DNA from: Ktedonobacter sp. SOSP1-85 | Lineage (GTDB): Bacteria > Chloroflexota > Ktedonobacteria > Ktedonobacterales > Ktedonobacteraceae | Reading direction: 5' to 3' | DNA: 64,000 nucleotides | NCBI RefSeq assembly: GCF_016587415.1 | Contig: NZ_BNJI01000001.1 | Coordinates: 4,503,501-4,567,500, forward strand | Part shown: one piece after another, positions 17,206 to 26,404 of the stretch | How positions within the stretch are numbered: the first letter of the stretch is position 1 | Layout of the letters: each line of letters begins with the position of its first letter | Notes under the pieces: generated by a model | Told to the model about the DNA's origin: nothing | Seen by the model: the letters and a program-made list of their open reading frames with translations, nothing else | Databases searched by the model: none | Made by a program: the position numbers and the translations under genes

Positions 17206-18507
17206 TTATCGCTCTCCACTTTTTCTCTGCGCAAAGCTAGCAATGAGTAATGCTGTCTGTCTGGTGAAGTCTGAGGTCTCAGCTTCTCCGGCCAGCGCAG
17301 TGATGACAAAAGGTAAGGAATGCTGGGCAGCAAGGAGGGCAAGCGGCTGACTACTCGCGGTTGTTGGAAGCAAGGCTGGCCGTTGCCCATACGCTAGCTC
17401 ACTACTTGCGCGTGCCAGTTGTACAAAGGGTACATCTGGGGCCTGTGCAGGGGTTGGAGGATAACCATAGCGCCAGCGAGTCTGAACATCGTGGAAGGCT
17501 CGCTCGTCAAGATGATGGCGTAATTGCGTATAGATCCGCTCGGGGACCTGCCCCGCGACCAGGTGAAAATCCAGGTTTGCTTGCGCATGCGTCACCACGT
17601 GCTCGCCATTATCGCTGGCGTTCGCAGAAAAAGGCAAACCTGTGAGCATAGTGAGGCTACAGGTGGGGACCAGTAGCTGCGTGTAGTGCAGTTGTAGACC
17701 CTCAAGGTCAAGGGCTAAGGCTGGTAGGCCCCAACGCTGGCGCAAGAGTTCCGAGCGATCCAACAGCTCAGCTGTTGCCTGCAACAGCTCCTCCGTGGGC
17801 AGTTCGATGGCATCATAAAAGCCCTTAAGGTGGATCTGTTCGTGCTCATCCTTGATGCTTTGCAGGGCCCAGAGCAATCTCCACGCGGCGCCAGGTGCGA
17901 TGCCACCATGCATGCTATGGCTGGCCGCCTGGGGCGAGGTAGTATACAGGCTGACGCCCAGGCGGCCCTTGCTACCAAGCAGAAGGAGTGGGGCGCTAGC
18001 GGCGTTGAGACCGGCCTCATAGGTCCCGATGGTATCATCCCAGAGGCAGGCATTGGCCTGGAGTCGGGACTGGTTAGCACGCAGAAACGCCGGGAGAAGA
18101 TCTGTCTCTGTATCCTGCTGGAAGTGGATCAGCCATTTGATAGAGAGCGGCAGATCGCCCAGGATATGCTTAACTGCCTCCAGGGCCTGCAGGTATGCAA
18201 AAATAGGAAGACTGTGCCATGGTTGGTTTCCTGATAGGGAGTAGCTGTTATAGAGTAACAGGGTCGAATGTGGGTGTGTGCAACGTTCACTATAGAAGAG
18301 CGTGGGTATTTTACCTACCGGGGGATGGGACGTGGTGGAGGTCGCGAGGGGCGGCTGGGTAAAACCAAGCTGGCTCAGGCGGCTCTGGAACTGATCCAGC
18401 CAGGCTTCTGGCCTGGAGGAGAGTGCCTCGCCGACTATCTCTGCCGGGATAAATGGATGCATGCGCTCAAAGGCCTGTAGCTGAGCGTAAAAGGTGGTAT
18501 CGATCAT
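17206..18507 (-). CDS. M20-peptidase-family homologue lacking metal ligands
   Basis: 433 residues from ATG 18507, chosen for GGAG at 8-9 bases. Overall layout follows M20 dipeptidases: STLLLYNSYSLSG at the first strand, LPLSIKWLIHFQQDTETDLL at the second metal section, and a dimerisation insert from about residue 190. The end has YGYPPTPAQAPDVPFVQLAR and LPFVITALAG. Active M20 enzymes have H-x-D in the first motif and EE in the second. Here those positions read N-S-Y-S and Q-D-T-E-T-D, so zinc binding is not expected. It is probably a non-catalytic or re-purposed family member. It has no obvious operon partner. Confidence 0.65.
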   Translation of the reverse strand: MIDTTFYAQLQAFERMHPFIPAEIVGEALSSRPEAWLDQFQSRLSQLGFTQPPLATSTTSHPPVGKIPTLFYSERCTHPHSTLLLYNSYSLSGNQPWHSLPIFAYLQALEAVKHILGDLPLSIKWLIHFQQDTETDLLPAFLRANQSRLQANACLWDDTIGTYEAGLNAASAPLLLLGSKGRLGVSLYTTSPQAASHSMHGGIAPGAAWRLLWALQSIKDEHEQIHLKGFYDAIELPTEELLQATAELLDRSELLRQRWGLPALALDLEGLQLHYTQLLVPTCSLTMLTGLPFSANASDNGEHVVTHAQANLDFHLVAGQVPERIYTQLRHHLDERAFHDVQTRWRYGYPPTPAQAPDVPFVQLARASSELAYGQRPALLPTTASSQPLALLAAQHSLPFVITALAGEAETSDFTRQTALLIASFAQRKSGER

Positions 18508-18832
18508 GTGCGCGGCTCCATAGACTCTATGCCTGGCCAGCAGGAGCAAAAGCGGCATATTTCCAGGACTTTTGCTCTGGTTTTGCTAGTACCGCAAGCT
18601 AAATATCTTGCATGCTCTCTATTGAAAGAGTATACTCTGGAACAGTAAACGAGACAGGCAATACACGAAAGAGAAAATCTCACCACGTGCTCTATGCGCT
18701 ACATTGCGTTTTTCTCTGCATCGGTGTATTATAGCCTAAGGTTCCAGCAACCGCCTAGTGTGTTCTGTGTGTCTATTTCGTACCACGTCTTTACACACTA
18801 TGAGAGCTACTGATTGACGGGAGAGATGCGCG

Positions 18833-21229
18833 TTGTCCAAACAACTTCGGCTCGATGTCGCACAGCTAACTGATGTTGGCCGTAGACGTCCCCATAATGA
18901 AGACAATATGGCCTACGTCATTCCTAAGGATGCCCAGATGATGGCAAAGAAGGGGGCTCTCTTCATTGTGGCCGATGGGATGGGTGGGCATGCCGCAGGC
19001 GAAGTAGCAAGCGAAATTGCTGTCGACACGATCAGCAAAGTGTACTATCAAGATGATAGGGATGATGTCGCCGAATCACTCGTATATGCCATTAAGCGTG
19101 CGAATACCTCAATTCACCAGCGAGCCGCGGAAAGCGTGATGCGTAGCGGGATGGGTACTACCTGCGTCGCCGCTGTTCTGCGAGGAAGCACGGCCTATGT
19201 TGCAAATGTAGGTGATAGCCGGGCTTACCTGGTGCATAAGGGGCAGGTACGCCAGGTATCGCAGGATCACTCCTGGGTTGAAGAACAGGTGCGTGCAGGT
19301 TTGCTCACGCAGGACCAGGCTCGTTCTCATGCGCAACGCAATGTGATTACGCGTTCGCTGGGTACGAATGCCGAGGTTGAGATCGATATATTTGCGGAAC
19401 CCCTCGATGAAAATGACTCACTGCTCCTCTGTTCTGATGGCCTCTCGGGCATGGTCGATGATGAAGAACTACGCTCGATTGTTGATCAATATGTGCCACG
19501 TGAGAGCGTCTATCACCTTGTTGAGCGCGCCAACGAGAATGGCGGAACCGATAATATTACCGCGATTGTGATCCGTGTCCAGGAGTTGGGCTGGGAACCG
19601 CCCAATGCGCGTCGTCCAATGCGTATGACCAGCCGTGAAGTCAGTGAAGAGCCCACGAAGATTATGGGGAGCCTGGTGGGCGCCCCGGTTGGGCTGCTGG
19701 CCCCCAATGCTGACGCGTCCTATGGCAACACACCCTTGCGTGTGGCAAGTGGTCCCCTGACCTCGACGGAGGGGATGGCGTCGCCGCAAACGGCGGTCCC
19801 GTTGCCATCGCCACGTAGCAAGCGACTTCTCTTTCCCACACTTGCGCTTTTCGTGCTCTTAATTGTGGCGCTGGTTGGTGGCGGGGCCTTCTGGTTTCTG
19901 GGGCTTGGGCAACTGGGCGTCAATGTCAATGAATCGCTCACTTCTGCCGATCAGCATATAACAAGCGCCAGGGTAAAGCTGACCGCCAATCATCCCGAAA
20001 ATGCTCTCCAGGACTTGCAGACAGCGCAACAGCAACTGCGAAAAGTCCAGACGGTTTCGTTGACGAGCGATCAGCGGGCAAAACTAGACAGCCTCAATAG
20101 TGACCTTGAGACCAGCACGAAGAGTGCGATCACCAATTATAATCGGCGTTATTTGATTTCAAACCTCCTCTGTGCTAACACCACCACTGTTTCTATTGCC
20201 AGCGGTGACGCGAAGGTGCAACCATTTGGGCTGGCGGTAGTACAGCATAATAACAAGAAGTTTTCTTATACCGAAGGGTATGATTATCGCTCGCTCTATC
20301 TTATGGATGATAATCAGCATAAGTTAGGCGATAAGCTCAAAGGCGTGGATGGGCAGATTACCTCCATCACGGGCGCCGACGGACATCTTCTTGTGCTTAC
20401 CCTGAATAGTGGAACGAGCTATAGTTTACAGGTGTTCACGCCAGATGATAGTGGAGCACTCACAACGTCAGACGCAAAAATCACTATTCCTGACGATCAG
20501 ATCAAAAAGGGCTATAAGCCGCTCCTCGTCTCGGCCTGGGATAAAGACGCGTATGTTTTGCTCACGTCGACTAACGCTGACAACACCGCGCTCATTCTCG
20601 ACTATGCTCTGGATAAGGTTGTTGGCGCTACTGATGCGAATGCGGTGCCACCAGAGATGCAACTCTCTTCGGCTAACATCCTGAGTATGGCAGCCTTCCC
20701 AGGCAAACAACTCTTCCTCTTGCTTGACAATGGTACCGTGCAGAGTGTGCAGTTCAATGGGGGCAAGGGTGCAGCGGTCAACGTTGGAGTGCAACAGCCC
20801 ATTTATGCTCCGCTCAACGCCAGTGCACAGGCCTTTACAAGTAAAATGGCCGTGCCGGCTCCTGCTCCACAGATCCAGGCGACGCTCTTGATCTCACGCG
20901 CGACCTCGTCTGTTCTGTCTGCCATGAAGGTAGGGGGGACGCCCCACTTATTCGTCGCGGATGGTGCCAGCCATCGTTTGCTTGATTTGAACTTGGTTTC
21001 GAGCAGTTCGCAGACGGCGCCAAAGGGGCAGACAACTGGTACATCCCCTATTAAGGTCCAGCTATCGCGTCAATATGTGTCGACGAACTTACTGGGTAAT
21101 GTAAAAGGTATCGCCGCCGATCCAGGGGAGAACATCCTCTACCTGGTCTCGCAGACGGGGCCGGTGGATGCTCCACGCACACAACTCACTATTGACACCA
21201 GCAAGATCCCGACCGATTGCCAGCCCTGA
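18833..21229 (+). CDS. PP2C serine/threonine phosphatase with membrane span and external domain
   Basis: 798 residues from a TTG start with GGGAGAG upstream. Residues about 1-250 are a Stp/PrpC-type PP2C domain: VGRRRPHNEDN, FIVADGMGGHAAGE (metal Asp and Gly), GMGTTCVAAV, VGDSRAYLVHKG, LLLCSDGLSGMVDDEEL and the final GGTDNITAIVIRV. It should remove phosphate from Ser/Thr proteins in a manganese-dependent way, opposing Hanks-type kinases. After a flexible linker comes one membrane segment (LLFPTLALFVLLIVALVGGGAFWF, about 323-350). A coiled-coil-prone stretch and a 350-residue outer region with repeated strand patterns follow, possibly a propeller. This places the phosphatase inside and a sensing domain outside. 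Confidence 0.88.
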   Translation: MSKQLRLDVAQLTDVGRRRPHNEDNMAYVIPKDAQMMAKKGALFIVADGMGGHAAGEVASEIAVDTISKVYYQDDRDDVAESLVYAIKRANTSIHQRAAESVMRSGMGTTCVAAVLRGSTAYVANVGDSRAYLVHKGQVRQVSQDHSWVEEQVRAGLLTQDQARSHAQRNVITRSLGTNAEVEIDIFAEPLDENDSLLLCSDGLSGMVDDEELRSIVDQYVPRESVYHLVERANENGGTDNITAIVIRVQELGWEPPNARRPMRMTSREVSEEPTKIMGSLVGAPVGLLAPNADASYGNTPLRVASGPLTSTEGMASPQTAVPLPSPRSKRLLFPTLALFVLLIVALVGGGAFWFLGLGQLGVNVNESLTSADQHITSARVKLTANHPENALQDLQTAQQQLRKVQTVSLTSDQRAKLDSLNSDLETSTKSAITNYNRRYLISNLLCANTTTVSIASGDAKVQPFGLAVVQHNNKKFSYTEGYDYRSLYLMDDNQHKLGDKLKGVDGQITSITGADGHLLVLTLNSGTSYSLQVFTPDDSGALTTSDAKITIPDDQIKKGYKPLLVSAWDKDAYVLLTSTNADNTALILDYALDKVVGATDANAVPPEMQLSSANILSMAAFPGKQLFLLLDNGTVQSVQFNGGKGAAVNVGVQQPIYAPLNASAQAFTSKMAVPAPAPQIQATLLISRATSSVLSAMKVGGTPHLFVADGASHRLLDLNLVSSSSQTAPKGQTTGTSPIKVQLSRQYVSTNLLGNVKGIAADPGENILYLVSQTGPVDAPRTQLTIDTSKIPTDCQP

Positions 21230-21427
21230 GCGGGCCAGGAAGTTACCTCTCCTTTGACAGTTCTCGACAGCGCAAGAAACAGCAAGCCGCTGGCTGGGAA
21301 CTGACATTGGGAAAGGTAGCTTTTTTTTGTTGTTCGCAGTATCATTATCCGTAATCTTTAGATCTATGCGGTATCGTCCGATACATGGAAATAAAAGGCA
21401 ATAAAAAGCAGTAAGGAGCATTGTAAC

Positions 21428-23221
21428 GTGGCTTTTGAGGTGCATTTTCGCAGCGCCACCTGTGGCGAGTTGACCGCGAAGGATATTGACCGCGAGGTGA
21501 CGCTCTCCGGTTGGGTCAATCGTCGCCGTGACCATGGTGGCCTGATCTTTCTCGATTTGCGCGACCGCTATGGCTTAACGCAGGTTATTTGCGACCCCGA
21601 ACGTTCGCGCGAGGCGCATCAGATTGCGTCTGAGGTACGTTCAGAGTATGTAGTGCAGGTAAAAGGACTGGTGAAGCGTCGTCTCCCTGGAACAGAGAAC
21701 ACACAGTTACCCACAGGCCAGATCGAGATTGTCGCTCAGTCGATTGAGATTCTCAATCACTCGCGCACGACGCCTTTCCCGATCAATAGCGACGCAATCC
21801 AGGTCGATGAGCCTCTGCGCCTCAAGTATCGCTATCTCGACCTGCGCCGCCCCCATATGCGCGATAACATCATCCTGCGCCACCGCATCGTCAAGGAGAT
21901 GCGCGACTATCTCGATGAGCGTGGCTTCCTGGAGATTGAGACGCCCATCCTGATGAAGAGTACGCCAGAGGGCGCGCGCGACTATCTGGTGCCAAGCCGC
22001 CTGTATGAGGGCGAGTTTTACGCGCTGCCCCAGTCGCCTCAGCAGCTCAAGCAGCTCCTCATGGTCGCGGGACTGGATCGTTATTTCCAGATCGCGCGCT
22101 GTTTCCGCGACGAGGACCAGCGTGCCGACCGTCAGCCTGAGTTCACTCAGCTTGACGTCGAGATGGCCTTTGTCTCTGAAGAAGATGTCATGGGTCTTAT
22201 CGAGGATATGCTGATTAAGCTGATCGAGAAGACGACGAAGAAGCGTATTAAGCAGCGTCCCTTCCCACATCTGAGCTTTAAAGAGGCCATGGACCGCTAT
22301 GGCACGGACCACCCCGACCTGCGCTTTGATCTTCCCCTGGTGGAGATCTCAGACCTGGCGGAGGCGGGTACCTTTGGCGTCTTTAAGAGCGCACTCTCCG
22401 CGAACGGCATGGTCAAGGGCTTGAAGGTGCCTGGTGGCGCAAGCTATACGCGCAAAGAGGTCGATGAGATCACCGAGTTTGCGCGTACACTGGGGGCCAA
22501 AGGTTTGGTGCAACTGGCGATTCAGGAGGGCGGCGCGATTAAGTCTCCCCTGACCAAGTTCATGGCTCCTGAAGAGGTGCAGGCCATTGTGGAGCGCCTG
22601 GAGGGCCAGCCTGGCGATCTCCTGCTCTTTGTGGCCGACAGTGCCAAGGTTGCCAATGATGTCCTCTTCCGCCTGCGTGTCAAGATGGCGGAGCGCCTGA
22701 AGCTGATCGATCCAGAGGAGATGGCGCTGTGCTGGGTTGTGGACTTCCCGCTGTTCCACTACGATGAGGATCTCCAGCGCTATGATGCGGAGCACAATCC
22801 CTTCTCGGGCATGGATGAGGCGCATATTGAGCGCCTGGACTCCAATCCGCTGGACATTCGCGCCAAGCAGTATGACATCATCTGTAACGGGTTTGAGGTC
22901 GGCGGTGGTAGCGTCCGTATCAATGTGGCCGAACTCCAGCATAAGGTCTTCTCGTTGATGAAAATGAGCGACGAGCAGATCCGGGAGCAGTTCGGGCATA
23001 TGCTAGAGGCCTTTGAGTATGGCGCGCCCCCCCACGGTGGCATCGCCCTGGGCGTCGACCGCCTGGTCATGCTCTTCGCTGACGAGGACAATATTCGCGA
23101 AGTAATTGCCTTCCCCAAGACGCAGAGCGCGCAAGATCTGCTGATGGGAGCGCCCGCCCCGGTCGATGACAGGCAACTTAACGAATTACATTTGCAGGTG
23201 CGCCCAGAGCCAACGAAGTAA
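21428..23221 (+). CDS. aspS: Aspartyl-tRNA synthetase, bacterial type
   Basis: 597 residues from a GTG preceded by AAGGAG. The N-terminal OB domain (VTLSGWVNRRRDHGGLIFLDL) binds the anticodon. The catalytic core has class II motif 1, motif 2 (FRDEDQRADRQPEFTQLD) and motif 3 (GGIALGVDRLVMLF). Between motifs 2 and 3 lies the GAD insertion (GLVQLAIQEGGAIKSPLTKF) typical of bacterial AspRS. It attaches aspartate to tRNA-Asp, and if non-discriminating also to tRNA-Asn. The presence of gatB at 59.9 kb makes the latter possible. A strong terminator follows at 23256-23300. Confidence 0.97.
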   Translation: MAFEVHFRSATCGELTAKDIDREVTLSGWVNRRRDHGGLIFLDLRDRYGLTQVICDPERSREAHQIASEVRSEYVVQVKGLVKRRLPGTENTQLPTGQIEIVAQSIEILNHSRTTPFPINSDAIQVDEPLRLKYRYLDLRRPHMRDNIILRHRIVKEMRDYLDERGFLEIETPILMKSTPEGARDYLVPSRLYEGEFYALPQSPQQLKQLLMVAGLDRYFQIARCFRDEDQRADRQPEFTQLDVEMAFVSEEDVMGLIEDMLIKLIEKTTKKRIKQRPFPHLSFKEAMDRYGTDHPDLRFDLPLVEISDLAEAGTFGVFKSALSANGMVKGLKVPGGASYTRKEVDEITEFARTLGAKGLVQLAIQEGGAIKSPLTKFMAPEEVQAIVERLEGQPGDLLLFVADSAKVANDVLFRLRVKMAERLKLIDPEEMALCWVVDFPLFHYDEDLQRYDAEHNPFSGMDEAHIERLDSNPLDIRAKQYDIICNGFEVGGGSVRINVAELQHKVFSLMKMSDEQIREQFGHMLEAFEYGAPPHGGIALGVDRLVMLFADEDNIREVIAFPKTQSAQDLLMGAPAPVDDRQLNELHLQVRPEPTK

Positions 23222-23255
23222 CGCTTGTTTCCCATAGGGGGCGAGGAAAACGTAC

Positions 23256-23300
23256 AGCGAGAGTGAGGTAGAGCATATCTATCTCGCTCTCGCTCTTTTT
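23256..23300 (+). terminator. Rho-independent terminator of aspS
   Basis: Stem 23256-23272 with 23278-23294 (17 positions, two G-T pairs) followed by a T-run to 23300. One of the few classical terminators in the window. Confidence 0.85.
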
Positions 23301-23336
23301 GTTATGCGCCTGGTATTCAACGATGCCTCTTACATG

Positions 23337-23371
23337 CAAGATGGAGGCAGACAGCGCTTGCCTCCATCTTG
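23337..23371. repeat. Palindrome, 13-bp arms
   Basis: Arms 23337-23349 and 23359-23371, 9-base loop, in the gap between aspS and the ArsR gene. No T-run follows. Confidence 0.75.
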
Positions 23372-23427
23372 ACAGATTTTTCTCTACTATCAACATTGGT
23401 ACCATTAAGAGCGTTGGTACTTTGCTG

Positions 23428-23465
23428 ACAAGACAGGCCTCCTTATATAAGGAGGCCTGTCTTGT
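23428..23465. repeat. Palindrome, 18-bp arms, TA loop
   Basis: Perfect arms 23428-23445 and 23448-23465 around a two-base loop, with the same TTA-TA-TAA centre as the tRNA-linked palindrome at 24.8 kb. Confidence 0.8.
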
Positions 23466-23702
23466 TAGGATCTATCCTGTATAGTTTTTGCGTAAAAGCT
23501 TCTCAGAGCTTGCTCAGATGGGCGAATGACGTTGATTGTTGTTGGGTTATTCCTCTTTCTCTTTGCCCGCTAGAATAGCGCCAGAACGCCAAAGAATACC
23601 TTTGCCCATTTAGTGACAGGTGAAGATTTAAGAGAAAAAAAAGCCGTTTCTGACTGATGGGCAAAGTGTATTTACAAGGCCGATTTGGATAGAGTTCTAT
23701 AA

Positions 23703-23731
23703 TTATTATAGGTATCTAGTTATTATAGGTA
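23703..23731. promoter_or_regulatory. 12-bp direct repeat upstream of ArsR gene
   Basis: TTATTATAGGTA occurs at 23703-23714 and again at 23720-23731, about 75 bases before the ArsR start. It may be the binding site of the regulator itself; known ArsR sites are more often inverted repeats, so this is tentative. Confidence 0.4.
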
Positions 23732-23806
23732 AAGGTACCATACGAAAAACCCCAGACTCAATCGTAGGTTTGACATCCGGTTGGGAGGATGGAAGGAGAG
23801 AAGTTT

Positions 23807-24235
23807 ATGACATCGATGAATCAGGGAAATACCAATCGTATCGCGACAGCAGCTGTGAATTCGGCACCATCTGCCGCCAATGCACTACACCGCCAGGCGG
23901 CGGCCGCTCTCGGGAGCACTACCGTAGGTATTGCACCTAAATTTGTGCCCACTCTAAGTGAGGATGACGCCGTGGTTCAGGCGCGCCTGCTCAAGGCGCT
24001 GGCTGATCCGACACGTTTGCGCATTTTGAGCCTGCTAAGTCGACACGAAGGAGAAGTGTGTGTCTTTGAAATAGTAGAGAGCTTCACACTAGAGCAGCCA
24101 ACAATCTCGCACCACCTGCGCATTCTGCGTGATGCGGGACTGGTCGATTGCCGTAAGAAGGGCCTGTGGGCCTACTACTATGTGCGTCGCGATGCTCTCG
24201 CACGCGCGCGTGATGTCATTGAGGGGCTTGCATAG
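23807..24235 (+). CDS. ArsR-family transcriptional repressor
   Basis: 142 residues from ATG 23807, with GGAGAG upstream. A loose N-terminal extension of about 45 residues rich in A, N and S precedes the winged helix: RLLKALADPTRLRILSLLSR, EVCVFEIVESFTLEQPTISHHLRIL with the recognition helix, DAGLVDCRKKGLWAYYYVRRD. The alpha-3 metal motif of ArsR/SmtB (ELCVCDL) is reduced to EVCVFEI with one Cys, plus one Cys in LVDCRKKG, so metal sensing is uncertain. It has no adjacent transporter in its own direction. The divergent-side genes are tRNAs and an MFS exporter. Confidence 0.85.
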   Translation: MTSMNQGNTNRIATAAVNSAPSAANALHRQAAAALGSTTVGIAPKFVPTLSEDDAVVQARLLKALADPTRLRILSLLSRHEGEVCVFEIVESFTLEQPTISHHLRILRDAGLVDCRKKGLWAYYYVRRDALARARDVIEGLA

Positions 24236-24574
24236 TCACTTATGATGTAGGGACTGGGTTGCATGCGCACTGATACGATTCGGGCAATACGCGCTGAGCG
24301 TGTTTAGTGCGCCCTGCTCGCTTCTTACGCGTTTCTGGCTGGTCTTATTGTGAGTTCTTGTGTCTGCCGCGATCCTGTAACCTGGTTACCCGGTGTAGAG
24401 TATATGTCTGCTTATTTTATCTCTGCGCCAACAGGGGAAGTGCCTATACAGAACCCTGAGCGCGTTAGTGTTAGCCACGAGAGTGGCGTTGGGTTCTGTG
24501 TAAGGATGCGGCAGCCATTTCTGAAGAGTTGAATGCTTAGAAAAACTAATTTTGAAAAAAGGCCCTCAAAGCTC

Positions 24575-24603
24575 TTGACAATTCTCCACGAATGCTGTAG
24601 TAT
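24575..24603 (+). promoter_or_regulatory. Sigma-70-type promoter of the tRNA-Arg genes
   Basis: TTGACA at 24575-24580, exactly 17 bases, then TAGTAT at 24598-24603. The expected start of transcription lies just before the first tRNA (24617). Confidence 0.75.
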
Positions 24604-24616
24604 ACAACCCGTGATT

Positions 24617-24689
24617 GATCCCGTAGCTCAGTGGATAGAGCGACAGATTGCGGATCTGTAGGCCGGAGGTTCGACCCCTCTCGGGATCG
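24617..24689 (+). tRNA. tRNA-Arg (anticodon GCG), copy 1
   Basis: 73 bases. The acceptor stem is seven perfect pairs (GATCCCG with CGGGATC), D-stem GCTC/GAGC, anticodon stem ACAGA/TCTGT around the loop TTGCGGA (anticodon GCG), five-base variable loop AGGCC, and T-arm with TTCGACC. No CCA is encoded. It reads CGC, and CGU by wobble, codons. Confidence 0.95.
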
Positions 24690-24743
24690 CCAGATATCAG
24701 TCGGCAACGATTGGTGTTGCAAACAATTGAATAGCACATGATT

Positions 24744-24816
24744 GATCCCGTAGCTCAGTGGATAGAGCGACAGATTGCGGATCTGTAGGTCGGAGGTTCG
24801 ACCCCTCTCGGGATCG
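24744..24816 (+). tRNA. tRNA-Arg (anticodon GCG), copy 2
   Basis: Identical to copy 1 except for one base in the variable loop (AGGTC). The 54-base spacer shows this is a tandem duplication, probably one transcript from the promoter at 24575. The last nine bases are part of a 35-bp palindrome arm. Confidence 0.95.
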
Positions 24817-24879
24817 CTAAATACAAAAGAAAGACCAGCTTATATAAGCTGGTCTTTCTTTTGTATTTAGCGATCCCGA
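24808..24879. repeat. Palindrome with 35-bp arms that includes the tRNA 3' end
   Basis: Arms 24808-24842 and 24845-24879 are perfectly complementary around a two-base loop. The left arm starts inside the acceptor stem of tRNA-Arg copy 2, so folding of the transcript would compete with the tRNA structure. It also stands 21 bases from the end of the leftward MFS gene. Confidence 0.95.
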
Positions 24880-24900
24880 GCAGGAGGACGCCTACAATTG

Positions 24901-26247
24901 CTATTGAACTGGGAGTTCAGACGCTTCAGCAATCTCGTTTTGGGCTGTGAGCGCTACGGCCTCGTCTCCTGTCTCGCGTAGCGTGCCCAGGCGGCGCATC
25001 TCGGGCCAGATGCCAGCTACGGCTAAGACAACCAGAACGGTGCCGATGCCACCGATTACCACGGAGAGAACAGGCCCTAAGAATTGGGCTGTGACTCCCG
25101 ACTCAAAGCCGCCTAACTGGTTGGATGAGGCGACGAAAATGGAGTTGACCGCCGAGACCCGCCCGCGCATATGATTGGGTGTCCGAGTCAGCATAAGGGT
25201 GCTGCGAATAATGACGCTAATATTGTCCAACCCGCCCAGGCAGAAAAGCATCACGAGCGAGAGCCAGAAGGACTGCGAAACGCCGAAGACGATTGTGGCC
25301 AGGCCAAAGCCCGCGACCGCCAGGAGCAAGGTCCGCCCGGCGCGCTGAAAGGGTGGGCGATGGGCGATGAATAGCGTTACGCAGATAGCGCCAAGCGAGG
25401 GCGCGGCCTCCAGCCACCCCAGGCCTGTAGGTCCAACCTTGAGAATGTCCTGCGCGAAAATGGGCATTAAGGTTGTCGCGCCGCCCAGGAGCACGGCGAA
25501 GAGATCAAGTGTAATCGCGGCCAGGATGATCGGGGCATGGCGTAGAAAGGCAAAGCCCTCGCCAAGGTCCTGAAGCGTGGTCTTTTTACTGCTTGTCTTC
25601 TTGATACTGGTCGGAACCAGGGTTCGTATCTGCCAGAGCAGGATGACGAAGAGGAGGCCTGTCAGGGTGTTGAAGAGATAGACCTGAATGGTGCCGTGAA
25701 AGAGAGCGATGGCGAAGCCGCCCAGGGCCGGGCCGAGAACCGAGGCCAGTTGCCATGAGCTGCTGAACCAGGTCGCCGCGTTCTCAAAGCTATTTTCGGG
25801 AACCGTTTCCGAGAGAAAGGCCTCGGAAGCGGGACTGTTAAACGCGGATGCGCATCCCACAAGCAGGAGGCAGAAATAAACCATCCAGATGGGGGCCTGG
25901 GTGTAGGAGAGAGCCGCCAGGGCCAGTGAGATGAGCACCAGGGCGGCCTCTGTCACCAGAATGATACGTTTGCGGTTATACGTATCGGCGAGTTGGCCAC
26001 CGGGAAGTGATAAAAATATGACCGGTAGGACCTGTACCAGGCCTACTCCGCCCAGAATAAGTGCTGAATGTGTGCGTACATAGAGTTCCCAGCCAATAGC
26101 CACGCTCAGCATGCGCTGACCTATGCTCGCGATGAGCGAACCCAGGAACAGGAGACGAAAGTCGCGAATACGGAGCGCACCATAAGGATCGATTTTCGCT
26201 GGTGGGGGAACACCATTTCCCCCTTGTATTGATTGTTTGTCTGTCAC
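24901..26247 (-). CDS. MFS exporter, EntS/MFS_3 type
   Basis: 448 residues from a GTG start, with ACGAGG upstream. Twelve hydrophobic segments. The loop between segments 2 and 3 carries the MFS motif (LSLPGGQLADTYNRKRIILVTE), and the second half has the counterpart ARTPNHMRGRVSAVNS-like loop (residues about 335-355). This set is typical of the enterobactin-exporter/antibiotic-efflux group (MFS_3). The substrate is unknown. It converges with the tRNA unit across the long palindrome. Confidence 0.88.
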   Translation of the reverse strand: MTDKQSIQGGNGVPPPAKIDPYGALRIRDFRLLFLGSLIASIGQRMLSVAIGWELYVRTHSALILGGVGLVQVLPVIFLSLPGGQLADTYNRKRIILVTEAALVLISLALAALSYTQAPIWMVYFCLLLVGCASAFNSPASEAFLSETVPENSFENAATWFSSSWQLASVLGPALGGFAIALFHGTIQVYLFNTLTGLLFVILLWQIRTLVPTSIKKTSSKKTTLQDLGEGFAFLRHAPIILAAITLDLFAVLLGGATTLMPIFAQDILKVGPTGLGWLEAAPSLGAICVTLFIAHRPPFQRAGRTLLLAVAGFGLATIVFGVSQSFWLSLVMLFCLGGLDNISVIIRSTLMLTRTPNHMRGRVSAVNSIFVASSNQLGGFESGVTAQFLGPVLSVVIGGIGTVLVVLAVAGIWPEMRRLGTLRETGDEAVALTAQNEIAEASELPVQ

Positions 26248-26404
26248 GAATACCTCGTTAGTTCTAAGAATTACTATGTATTATAGTTGACATAAAATTT
26301 ATTTTATAGCCCTCTCTCAGTTACAAACACGGAAAGGGAGCTTTCCCTTCCCATGAGAGTGGGAAAATAGTCGTGTCAGCTACAAAGAGATAGGATGTCT
26401 TGCG

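Noticed and set aside
21230..21427. T-box leader before aspS
   Set aside because: No T-box core sequence (TGGNACCGCG) is present.
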